Assembly (NCBI GenBank): GCA_963755695.1
Contig: CAVWLB010000008.1
Span: 1,798,001-1,862,000 of the forward strand
DNA from: QHWT01 sp963755695
Lineage (GTDB): Bacteria; Acidobacteriota; Vicinamibacteria; Vicinamibacterales; 2-12-FULL-66-21
Reading direction: 5' to 3'
DNA length: 64,000 nt
The position numbers were made by a program, and so were the translations under genes. The notes beneath the pieces are model-generated. The model searched no databases and was not told the DNA's origin. It saw nothing but the letters and a program-made list of their open reading frames with translations. Shown here piece by piece: positions 56,484-64,000 of this stretch (the first letter of the stretch is position 1; each line of letters starts with the position of its first letter).

Positions 56484-58951
56484 TCAGCCGCGTAAGGCAT
56501 GCGCGGGATCAGCCTGCAGGACACGGCGTACCGGCAGATAGCTGGCAATTAACGCAATACCCACCAGCATCAAGGCAGCAGCTACGTAGCTAATGAGCTC
56601 TGTCGATGCAATGCCAAAGAGGAGCGAATCTACGATTCGTTTCAGAGCCAACGCACCCAGGGTCCCGAATACCACGCCAACCAGAATCGGGCCTGCTGCC
56701 TGCCTCAGGAACAGTCGGATGATGTCGGAGCCAGTCGCCCCAAGTGCCATGCGAATCCCGATTTCTCGTATCTCGATGCAACACCGAAAGCAAACACGCC
56801 GAATACACCGAGGCCCGACAGCAGAAGCGCAGCAACGGCAAAGGCAGAAATGGCGAAGGCGCTGAAGCGGGAAGTGCGCAAGGAATCGCCGACGATGTCA
56901 TCGAGCATGCGGACGTTCGCTGTACTTAGATCGGCGCTGACGTCCCGCAGTTCTCGGCGGAGGATCGGCATTATCTGGTCGGTGGGAAGGGTGTTACGGA
57001 TCAGAAGTGTCATCACGAACGATGGATCCTCAAGGTACGGGACGTAAACCTCCGCCGGCGGACCGCTCCTGATCGATTCAGAACGGACATCGCGAACGAT
57101 GCCGACGACTTGCCGACGGCTGACCGCCCGAGCATCGAAGCTCGTGGAGAGGAACTGGCCGATCGCGCTTTCCGATGGCCAGAACCTCTTGGCAGTCGTT
57201 TCGTTGACGATCACCGCGCCTTGCCGAGGCACTGCGGCCTTCAGATCCGGCAGGCGTGCGAGATCGCTCATATCTTCGTTCGTGAAGTCCCGTCCTTGAA
57301 TGAGGGTCATCCCCATGGTTCGGAAGTAGTCCGGGCTGACGCGATGGTACAGGGCTTGTCGCGGGCGAGACTCACCGGACAACGTAACGTCGGTCATCAT
57401 CAGGTTGCCTGCGAGGGGCAGATCACTCGTCGCTGCTGCGCCGAGTACTCCCGGGAGCCTCCGCACTCGTTCCAACGCTTCGCTCGCCTGCGAGGCGAGG
57501 AGTTGCCAGCGGTTGGGCGCGAGTGTTCGGTAGATCGGTACCCGCGTTTCCACACTGATGACGTGTTCCGGATTGAAGCCAAGATCGACTGCCCTGAGGC
57601 GAACGAATGTCTGAGCGAAGAGCATCGCCCCCACCAGCAGCACCAGGCAGACGGCGAGCTGGGCGGCAAGGACCAGTCGCTGGAAACGGAGATCGACTCC
57701 GGACTGTGTCGCGCGCGCTCCATCCGCGCCAAAAGCGCCCTGCAATTCCGTTCTCGAATGCCGCAGTGCTGGCATCAGGCCCGTGACGATGACCGCGAGA
57801 AATGCGACGACCGCAGAGAACGCGACGGTGATCAAATTGACCTGCGCAGTCGCGACGCGCGGCACGTTCTCGCCGGCGAGCTGAACCAGCACGGGCAGCA
57901 GCAATTGTGCAAACGCCAAGCCGGCAGTGGCGCCCAGGGCAGCAAGAACGATGGTCTCGGCCAGAAGCAGCCGAAGAAGTCTCGTTCGACCCGCCCCCAG
58001 CGCTGCGCGTACGGCCAGTTCTCCGCGACGGCTGATGCCGCGAGCAAGCAGCAAGTTGGAAACGTTGGCACAGCCAACGAGCAGCACGAACGACACCGCG
58101 GCGAACAGCGTCACAAGTGCCAGCCGATAATCACCGACGACCGATTCATGCAGCGGCAGCACGGCAACCGTCCACCCTGAATTGCTGGCCGGGTACTCGC
58201 GTGCGAGTGAGTCGGCAATGGACTGCAGCTGCGAGCGAGCCGTCGCCCCGTTAACGTCGGCACGCAACCGGCCGACAGCGCCAAACGTGCGCACGTCGCG
58301 GCCTGCAGCTCCTTCTCTCGCAGCGTCGATTGGAGTCCAGAGGTCAGTTTCTTCGGGAAAGGAGAACCCGGGAGGCATGATGCCGACGACAACACTTCCA
58401 GCGGCCCCCTCGATCCGAACAGGACGACCGATAGCTCCGGGATCTCCGCCGAATACACGCTGCCAGAGCGCGTGGCTGACGATGACTTCTTTAGCGTCGA
58501 GGGGCCCTGTCCTTTCTGGCACCAGTCCAAACTGTCGGCCGGCGGTAGGCTGAACACCGAGCAGATCGAAGAGATTCGGCGTAACCTGCGCCTGCTTCGC
58601 TTGGATCGACGCCTCACCTACGCCCAAAACGGTTGGGTCGGTGGGCACGCCGAACAGAGCCAGATCCTCGAAGACACGAGAACGAGCCCGCCAGTCATTG
58701 AAGTTGGCGCCGGCGACAGGCGCACGCTCGTTGCCTTCCGAGGGGTTCGCCTCCCAAATGCGGACCAGTCGGGTCGGATCGCGGTAGGGCAGCGGCCGGA
58801 TTAGCACGGCATCGATGATGCTGAAGATCGCGCCGCTGGCGCCGATGCCAAGGGCGAGCGTCGCGACTGCCGTCCCGGCAAACCCGGGGGAGCGTCGCAG
58901 TGAGCGAAAGGCGGCGAGGAGGTCGGCCCACATCCCGGTAAACGATAGCAT
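56484..58951 (-). CDS. MacB-like ABC permease of the acidobacterial (ADOP) type, one frameshift
   Basis: Reconstructed length is about 823 residues. The N-terminal MacB_PCD block (RSLRRSPGFAGTAVATLALGIGASGAIFSIIDAVLIRPLPYRDP) is followed by a periplasmic domain (VSHALWQRVFGGDPGAIGRPV, VVGIMPPGFSFPEETDLWTP) and FtsX blocks (LLVGCANVSNLLLARG...). A second PCD and FtsX repeat ends with a shift near 56770, then IRMALGATGSDIIRLFLRQAAGP. Net change equals one missing base. No ATPase gene is adjacent: such duplicated orphan permeases are abundant in Acidobacteria and their transport role is unclear. Confidence 0.93.
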
Positions 58952-59197
58952 CGTCCGATCGATGTTTTGGCGCCGATCGTGGCGTCCTCATCGCAGGTGA
59001 CGCTTCGCGAAAGCGAAACCCAATCCGGATTTGAGATACCGTTCGAAAGCCAGAGCGCGTGGCCGTCCGCGAACTGAACGATCACGTCGATATCCCACGG
59101 TCTGCCATTCCTGTGTTACTGCCACTCGCGGCGGAGGTGCTGCAACGCATCCGGGGGGAGCTCTGTTACCATACTGGCACCTATCCCTTGGACATCA

Positions 59198-59770
59198 ATG
59201 GCTGAACCCCAGTCAGGGGACGTGACGACGCTGCTGCAGCGGTGGCAGAACGGGGACGCCACTGCGCTCGATCGCCTGATTGAGGCAGTCCACGAGGAGC
59301 TCACGCGGGTCGCTCGTGGCCTGATGCGCGGGGAACGCGCCGACCACACTTTGCAGACCACCGGTCTCATCGACGAAGCCTATCTTCGACTCGTCGATCA
59401 GCAGCGCGCGAACTGGCATAACCGGAACCATTTCTTTGCCGTTGCGGCTCAGATCATGCGCCGCATTCTCGTCGACTACGCGCGGTCGCGCGGCTACGCC
59501 AAGCGCGGCGGGCGTGCCGTGCACGTCTCGCTGGACGACGTTGCGGTCGTCGGTCCGGAACCCTCGCCCGACGTGGTGGCGCTGGACGAAGCCCTTTCGC
59601 GGTTGGCCATCGAAGATCCGCGGAAGGCACGCGTCGTCGAACTGCGCTACTTCGGAGGGCTCACCGTCGAAGAGATCAGTGGTCTCCTCGGCATCGCACC
59701 GATCACGGTGATGCGAGACTGGAGCTTCGCGCGCGCCTGGCTGCGGCGAGCGATAGAGCATGGGGACTGA
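59198..59770 (+). CDS. ECF sigma factor (acidobacterial kinase-linked type)
   Basis: The protein has 190 residues. Region 2: RLIEAVHEELTRVARGLMRGERADHTLQTTGLIDEAYLRLVDQ; HNRNHFFAVAAQIMRRILVDYARSR is the long helix motif of the ECF group found beside kinases. Region 4: RVVELRYFGGLTVEEISGLLGIAPITVMRDWSFARAWLRR. It overlaps the kinase start by 11 bases (59760-59770), so the two proteins are cotranslated. It probably acts with the kinase, for example by being phosphorylated, as proposed for similar pairs; the target promoter is unknown. Confidence 0.95.
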   Translation: MAEPQSGDVTTLLQRWQNGDATALDRLIEAVHEELTRVARGLMRGERADHTLQTTGLIDEAYLRLVDQQRANWHNRNHFFAVAAQIMRRILVDYARSRGYAKRGGRAVHVSLDDVAVVGPEPSPDVVALDEALSRLAIEDPRKARVVELRYFGGLTVEEISGLLGIAPITVMRDWSFARAWLRRAIEHGD

Positions 59771-62291
59771 AGATTTCCAGCGGCTGGAGCGCTTGTTTCA
59801 CGAGGCGCTCGCCCGGCCGCCGGCCGAGCGCGCGGCGTTTCTGACCGCCGCGTGTGACGAAGCAACCACTCGCCAGGTCAGCGAATTACTACGGGCCCTC
59901 GAGGAGGACCCCGCATTCCTCAGCAAACCCTTGGTGAACCCGCTCGTCATGCTCGACGGCGGCGATCTTCCGGCTGGCACCCGCATCGGCGACTACGAGA
60001 TCACGGTGCGCGCCGGTTCAGGGGGCATGGGGCACGTGTATCGAGCGAAGGACCTCGTGCTCCCGCGGGATGCGGCAGTCAAGGTCCTGCACGGCACGGC
60101 CAATGCCTCTGAGCACGACGGACTGTTGGCCGAGGCGCGGCACGCAGCCCGGCTCGCGCACCCGAACATCTGCACGGTTTACCAGGTGGTTCAGCACGAA
60201 GGGCGTCCGTGTTTGATCATGGAATTCATCCAGGGGCTGACGCTCGAGCAGCGACTTGCCGGCGGCCCGCTGCCATTCGCAGCGGCGCTGCGATATGCGG
60301 TCCAGATCGCGGACGCGCTGGTGCACGCACACGAATCCGGCGTCATTCACGGTGACCTGAAGCCCGCAAACATCATGGTCAACAGCCACGGCCACGTGAA
60401 GGTGCTGGACTTCGGCGTGGCCCGGCTGATTCCCGGACGGTCGGCCGGCGAGTCGAGCACGTCCATCCTGAGACCTCCGGCTGCCGGCACGCTTCGTTAT
60501 ATGCCGCCCGAAGCGTTGCGCAACGAGCGTGTCGATGCGCCCGGCGATCTGTGGTCGTTCGGTATCGTCCTCTACGAGATGCTCGCTGGTGTTCCGCCGT
60601 TTTCCGCGCCGGCGGCCGGCGCGCTCCAGGCATCGATTCTTCGTGACACGCCGCCGCCGTTGGATCCGGACGTTCCGCCGGCCTTTGAGGCGATCGTCCG
60701 GAAGTGCCTCGAGAAAGAAGTGATGTTGCGGTACCAGTCGGCGCGCGAGCTGCGCGCCGCGCTCGACACCGCCGGCGCGTCGCTGGGCCGGCCGGCTTCC
60801 GCGGTGACAGCCGCGCGAGGCTGGATGCGGTGGATCGCCGCGGCGCTTCTCGCTGCCGTTCTCGGGACGCTCGGTTGGCTCTACGCCGAGCGGACGCCGC
60901 CACCGCGCGATCGCGTGGCCATCGCGGTACTGCCGCTCGAGAGCTTATCCGGGACGGAGGATGAGTACTTTGCAGACGGGATTACCGAGGTGCTCATCGG
61001 CGACCTCGCGCAGGTCCGCGCGATCCGGGTGACCTCGCGGCAGTCGGCAAGTGCCTACCGGAAAACGTCGACGCCGCTGCGCGAGGTCGCGCGAACGCTG
61101 GGCGTCGACTACCTCGTGAAGGGTACGGTGACGCGAGCAAGCGGCGACGTCCGAATTACCGCACAATTGCTCGATCCGTTCACGGACGAGCACCTCTGGA
61201 GCGACTCATTCACGCGGTCGGTCCAGGACGTTCTCACCCTGCAGAACGAAGTCGCCCGCGACATCGCACAGCAGGTCGCGGTCACGATCCGGCCCGATGA
61301 AGCACTCCGGTTATCCCAGACACGATCGGTCCGGCCGGAAGTGCTGAATGCCTACTTGAAAGGACGTTCGCTCTGGAACTCGCGCTCGCCGCGCGCCCTC
61401 GAGCAGGCAATTGACGCGTTCGAGACCGCGATTCAGCTCGACCCGGGCCACGCGCAATCGTTCGCCGGACTGGCCGCCACCTACACGGTGCAGGCGAGCC
61501 TGGGGCTGGTCTCAGCCCGGCACGGGTATCCGCGTGCGCGTGACGCTGCAGCGACTGCTCTGCGGCTTGACGAGGGGCTGGCGGAACCGCACGCGGTGCT
61601 TGCCCGCGTGAAGTTCAATTACGAGTGGGACTGGGCTGGCGCCGAGCGGGAGTTCACGCGCGCCCTGCAGATCAATCCGAACTCCGCGACCGCGCGCCAG
61701 TGGTATTCGGCGGGCCTCGCGGCGCAGCGACGATTGGACGAGGCGCTGCGCGAGGCGCGGCTCGCCCGCGAAAGCGATCCGCTTTCGGCAATCGCTCGAT
61801 GGAATGTCGCGCGGACGTACTTTTTTAGAGGGGAGTTCGCGGACGCGCTCGCTGAAAACACTCGGGTAATCGAGCTGGATCCTGGGTTCCAGCTGGCACA
61901 CCAGCTCGCGGCGAGAATTCACGCGCAGACGAACGACTTCGACGACGCGCTTCGCTCGGTGGACTCGGTACCGCTGCCGTCGCGCACGTCAGACACGCTG
62001 GCCGTCCTCGCCTATATCCACGCCCGTCGCGGCGCGCGCCCGTCTGCGCTTGCGGCGCTCCGGCAGCTTCAGGCGGAGGAGGGGTCGCGCTACGTGTCGC
62101 CGTACGAACTCTCCAAGGTGGACGTGGCGCTGGGCGAGGAGGCGAAGGCGCTCGCGGAGCTGGAGCGCGCGGCTGACGACCGCGCGGCGCACGTGGTGTT
62201 CATGCTCATCGATCCCGAGCTGGCGCCACTGCGGAACGACCCGCGCTTCCGGACTGTTGCTGTCCGGGTTGGCTTGCACGACGTGCGCTGA
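59760..62291 (+). CDS. Serine/threonine kinase-TolB-TPR protein with altered catalytic loop (HGD)
   Basis: The protein has 843 residues. An N-terminal 60-residue helical region is followed by a kinase: RAGSGGMGHVYRAKD (P-loop), AAVKVLHG (Lys), GVIHGDLKPANIMV (HGD instead of HRD), LDFGVARL (DFG), YMPPEAL (APE variant). One TM helix (WMRWIAAALLAAVLGTLGWLY, about residues 355-375) places the following TolB-like domain (IAVLPLESLSGTEDEYFADGITEVLIGDL) and TPRs (LEQAIDAFETAIQLDPGH; FADALAENTRVIELDPGFQ) outside the cytoplasm. The intact frame shows this stretch is well assembled. It works with the ECF factor overlapping its start. Confidence 0.94.
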   Translation: MGTEDFQRLERLFHEALARPPAERAAFLTAACDEATTRQVSELLRALEEDPAFLSKPLVNPLVMLDGGDLPAGTRIGDYEITVRAGSGGMGHVYRAKDLVLPRDAAVKVLHGTANASEHDGLLAEARHAARLAHPNICTVYQVVQHEGRPCLIMEFIQGLTLEQRLAGGPLPFAAALRYAVQIADALVHAHESGVIHGDLKPANIMVNSHGHVKVLDFGVARLIPGRSAGESSTSILRPPAAGTLRYMPPEALRNERVDAPGDLWSFGIVLYEMLAGVPPFSAPAAGALQASILRDTPPPLDPDVPPAFEAIVRKCLEKEVMLRYQSARELRAALDTAGASLGRPASAVTAARGWMRWIAAALLAAVLGTLGWLYAERTPPPRDRVAIAVLPLESLSGTEDEYFADGITEVLIGDLAQVRAIRVTSRQSASAYRKTSTPLREVARTLGVDYLVKGTVTRASGDVRITAQLLDPFTDEHLWSDSFTRSVQDVLTLQNEVARDIAQQVAVTIRPDEALRLSQTRSVRPEVLNAYLKGRSLWNSRSPRALEQAIDAFETAIQLDPGHAQSFAGLAATYTVQASLGLVSARHGYPRARDAAATALRLDEGLAEPHAVLARVKFNYEWDWAGAEREFTRALQINPNSATARQWYSAGLAAQRRLDEALREARLARESDPLSAIARWNVARTYFFRGEFADALAENTRVIELDPGFQLAHQLAARIHAQTNDFDDALRSVDSVPLPSRTSDTLAVLAYIHARRGARPSALAALRQLQAEEGSRYVSPYELSKVDVALGEEAKALAELERAADDRAAHVVFMLIDPELAPLRNDPRFRTVAVRVGLHDVR

Positions 62292-62495
62292 CGGGCGGCA
62301 CCGTGCTCGCTTTCTTTCGAACGTCTGCGCTGTCAGGTGCAGCGCGAAACAGTCGATCTGTGCCACGCTCTCGGCCTCTGTTCTCGACAGACCCGCACGC
62401 TCGGCGGTGAGCCTCGGTGCGACCGCGAAGTCCGCTCGAAGACCGGCCTCCGTGTAAAGGCGGGCGAGAAATGTCTCGATCGCGGAGCCGCTCAT
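61989..62495 (-). CDS. Small protein coupled to the DUF692 enzyme (partial ORF reliable)
   Basis: The ATG at 62495 overlaps the DUF692 stop by an ATGA, a strong coupling signal. The first ~68 residues look genuine: MSGSAIETFLARLYTEAGLR, LTAERAGLSRTEAESVAQID and ALHLTAQTFERKRAR form a small helical protein. Beyond 62291 the frame runs antisense through the kinase 3' end and is probably not real, perhaps a lost stop through a frameshift. It is the third gene of the MNIO operon. It could be a helper that recruits the substrate; no family is assigned. Confidence 0.5.
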   Translation of the reverse strand: MSGSAIETFLARLYTEAGLRADFAVAPRLTAERAGLSRTEAESVAQIDCFALHLTAQTFERKRARCRPSAHVVQANPDSNSPEARVVPQWRQLGIDEHEHHVRRAVVSRALQLRERLRLLAQRHVHLGEFVRRHVARPLLRLKLPERRKRRRARAATGVDIGEDGQRV

Positions 62496-63364
62496 GATAT
62501 CTGCGGCGCCGCGGCACGGCTCCGTCCTGCCGTCAGCGATTGCCTGGCACGGTCGAGTTCGGACAGGAGCTGCGCGAAGGGTGGGAAGTCGCCGTCACGC
62601 TCGAGGACGATTGTCAGTGGCTGCGGTGCAAGTTCGGCTACGAGCGACAGCAAGTCGAATACGTCGGCGGAGACCGGATGCCGATGGTCATCGATTCGCA
62701 ACGCGCGGCCGGTGTCCGGGTCCGCAGCGTCCGTCCCTCCCGCGATGTGCACCGTGCTCACACGTTTCAATGGCAGCGCGCGGATGAACGTCTGGGCGTC
62801 GTAGCCGAGGTTCACCGCGTTCGTGCAGACGTTGTGCAGGTCGAGCAGCAACGGCGTGTCGGTGGCGGCGAGCACGTCGCACAGCCACGTCTGCTCATCG
62901 CAACTGCTTCCGGGCGGATCGAGCAGCGTGGCGACGTTTTCAAGAGCCGGTACCGATCCGATGATGTCGCGGGCGCGTCGCAGATTGTTCGCAAGCCCGT
63001 CCCTCACTGCCTCAGTTCTCGGCGGCGCCGCAAGATGGCCAAGCTCGATGCCGCCCGCGCGAACAAACGCGAGGTGTTCCGACCAGCTTTCCGGCCGCAC
63101 ATCGTCCACGAGGCGTGCCATCTGTTCGAGACGCCAGTCTTCGACACGCGAGGCCGATGCCAGTCCCAGCGAGACGCCGTGCAGGGAGACGGGAATCTCA
63201 CGCGCCAGCGTGCGAAGGAAATGACGGTCACCATTCGTCGCGTGATGCGCCACCTCCGGAATCACTTCGAGGACGTCGACGGCATCGCGCGCCCGGACGA
63301 TGTCCGCGGCGAGCTTCGGGTGCCAGGTCAATCCGAATCGATCGTGCTGTCGATCAATGGTCAT
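62492..63364 (-). CDS. DUF692 family multinuclear iron enzyme (MNIO)
   Basis: The protein has 290 residues from ATG 63364, preceded by GGAGGATAACC; the in-frame ATG at 63421 only translates the Gly/Cys-encoding DNA of the upstream gene in the wrong frame. FGLTWHPKL, LEVIPE, VSLHGVSLGLAS, WSEHLAFV, ALENVATLL, LLLDLHNVCTNAVN, TVHIAGG and DDHRHPVSADVFDLL correspond to the metal ligands of the TIM-barrel MNIO family (MbnB, TglH). AGG replaces the common AGH. MNIO enzymes use a multi-iron centre to oxidise Cys in peptides. Its 2-nt gap to the Cys-tailed protein suggests that tail as substrate. Confidence 0.92.
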   Translation of the reverse strand: MTIDRQHDRFGLTWHPKLAADIVRARDAVDVLEVIPEVAHHATNGDRHFLRTLAREIPVSLHGVSLGLASASRVEDWRLEQMARLVDDVRPESWSEHLAFVRAGGIELGHLAAPPRTEAVRDGLANNLRRARDIIGSVPALENVATLLDPPGSSCDEQTWLCDVLAATDTPLLLDLHNVCTNAVNLGYDAQTFIRALPLKRVSTVHIAGGTDAADPDTGRALRIDDHRHPVSADVFDLLSLVAELAPQPLTIVLERDGDFPPFAQLLSELDRARQSLTAGRSRAAAPQIS

Positions 63365-63366
63365 GG

Positions 63367-64000
63367 TTATCCTCCGCATCCTCCACAGCCGCCACATCCG
63401 CCACCGCATCCACCGCCACATCCACCAGAGCAGCTGCCCCCGCCCTGCTTCGAGCGGAGTTCCTGGACCTGTGCGTAAGGCAGGCCGGCAAGCGCGGTGA
63501 AGCCAAACACCGCCGCGACCATCGCGACATCCTCAACCGGCGCATCTTTCCCGACGCGAACGCGATCCCGCGTCGAACGGAACGTGTGCGTCAGATACTT
63601 CAGCGCTCGTTCGCCGGCGGGGGTCAGGCTGCGATAGGTCAGGGCGAAGGCAAGCACACTGAAGCCAGCAGCAAACAGGATGAGCAGCTCCACGTTCGTG
63701 TGCCCTCGCGAGAGTGCAATGACAATCTTGAGGGCTGCAAGTCCCCCGAGAGCTGCGAGCGCGATCGTCAGTCGGCGCTTTCGCGCCGCGTGCACGGCAC
63801 TATCCGGCGTGAGCCCGGCCACCTGGAGCGCCGGTTCGGCGTAGGCGGTTGCAGCGTCCGACAGCGTTTCCGGCTTCAAAAGCCAGCATCCGCTGCCGTT
63901 GCCCCTGAAGTGCTCGAACACCGCTCGCTCGAGGGGTGATGCCTGGTGCGAGAGCGTGACATCCTTCGAGAGGTTGATGCTGTTTCCGGCTTCCGAGAGA
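63367..64000 (-). CDS. TIGR04222-like membrane protein with Gly/Cys-repeat tail (5' end outside window)
   Basis: The frame is open to the window edge; upstream coding (NLSKDVTLSHQASPLERAVFEHF) shows the start lies outside, so the GTG at 63921 is not the start. After GCWLLKPETLSDAATAY there are two TM helices (LTIALAALGGLAALKIVIAL; ELLILFAAGFSVLAFALTY), a charged region and a third hydrophobic patch (VAMVAAVFGFTALAGLPYA). The protein ends in a Gly tail with six Cys spaced C-x3-C-x3-C-x3-C-x2-C-x2-C. The pattern resembles TIGR04222 membrane proteins, which end in Gly/Cys low-complexity tails. The stop at 63367 is 2 bases from the DUF692 ATG. Confidence 0.85.
   Translation of the reverse strand, partial: LSEAGNSINLSKDVTLSHQASPLERAVFEHFRGNGSGCWLLKPETLSDAATAYAEPALQVAGLTPDSAVHAARKRRLTIALAALGGLAALKIVIALSRGHTNVELLILFAAGFSVLAFALTYRSLTPAGERALKYLTHTFRSTRDRVRVGKDAPVEDVAMVAAVFGFTALAGLPYAQVQELRSKQGGGSCSGGCGGGCGGGCGGCGGCGG

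Noticed and set aside
57110..58180. 356-residue plus-strand ORF opposite the ADOP permease
   Set aside because: Antisense shadow; composition rich in Arg, Gln and His, no homology features.
63362..63421. Longer DUF692 start giving MWRWMRWRMWRLW
   Set aside because: These residues are the Gly/Cys tail DNA read in another frame; the ATG at 63364 has its own ribosome-binding site.

Overview
The window is GC-rich bacterial chromosome. It most likely comes from an Acidobacteriota genome of the Vicinamibacteria type. The inference rests on family content: an orphan MacB-like permease of the acidobacterial duplicated type, an ECF sigma factor overlapping a kinase-TPR gene, a second kinase-TolB-TPR protein, paired PilZ proteins with a TonB-like tail, and abundant secreted peptidases. 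No rRNA, tRNA, CRISPR array or intact mobile element was recognised.

Layout. 0-10 kb: esterase tail, secreted beta-propeller protein, an ECF41 sigma factor with its carboxymuconolactone-decarboxylase partner and matching promoters, a DUF1624 membrane protein, an ATP-dependent DNA ligase head to head with an M13 peptidase. 10-16.3 kb: TetR regulator with a palindromic operator, antibiotic-biosynthesis-type monooxygenase, aromatic-acid-type MFS transporter, broken phenylacetate-CoA ligase remnant, enoyl-CoA hydratase, GAF/sigma-54 activator. This looks like a decaying aromatic-acid locus. 16.3-21.4 kb: second sigma-54 activator, CpaE/TadZ ATPase, squalene-cyclase-like repeat protein, two PilZ genes and TonB-like remnants, with a shared -24/-12 promoter motif. 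21.5-26.3 kb: small single genes and an integrase scrap. 26.4-33.7 kb: three large polytopic membrane/glycosyltransferase proteins and an M48 protease, all on the minus strand. 33.9-45 kb: sugar module (isomerase, GH39, RhaT, rhamnose mutarotase, later GH127) interrupted by a kinase-TPR gene, an acyl-CoA-dehydrogenase-like gene and a CBS protein. 45-49.5 kb: M19 dipeptidase and CocE hydrolase, then an ABC importer operon (48.4-52.6 kb) with a STAS-domain protein inserted. 52.6-59 kb: LytS/LytTR two-component pair, Tat-secreted protein, ADOP permease. 59-62.3 kb: ECF sigma plus kinase. 62-64 kb: minus-strand operon of a membrane protein with a Gly/Cys-repeat tail (runs off the window), a DUF692 (MNIO) enzyme, and a small third gene.

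The best candidate for an undescribed system is that last operon. An MNIO enzyme of the kind that modifies cysteines in peptides lies 2 nt downstream of a protein ending in six regularly spaced Cys in a Gly tail.

A strong caveat is that many conserved genes are split by one or several frameshifts, usually equivalent to single-base insertions. This pattern suggests consensus errors in the assembly rather than genuine decay. Such genes are annotated over their full reconstructed extent and the shift sites are described.

Intergenic notes. 990-1263, 33698-33937 and 42191-42458 show no convincing gene. 10033-10357 holds only an inverted-repeat element. 18818-19254 holds a sigma-54-like promoter and a duplicated TonB-tail fragment. 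Stem-loop terminators were found between most convergent gene pairs.
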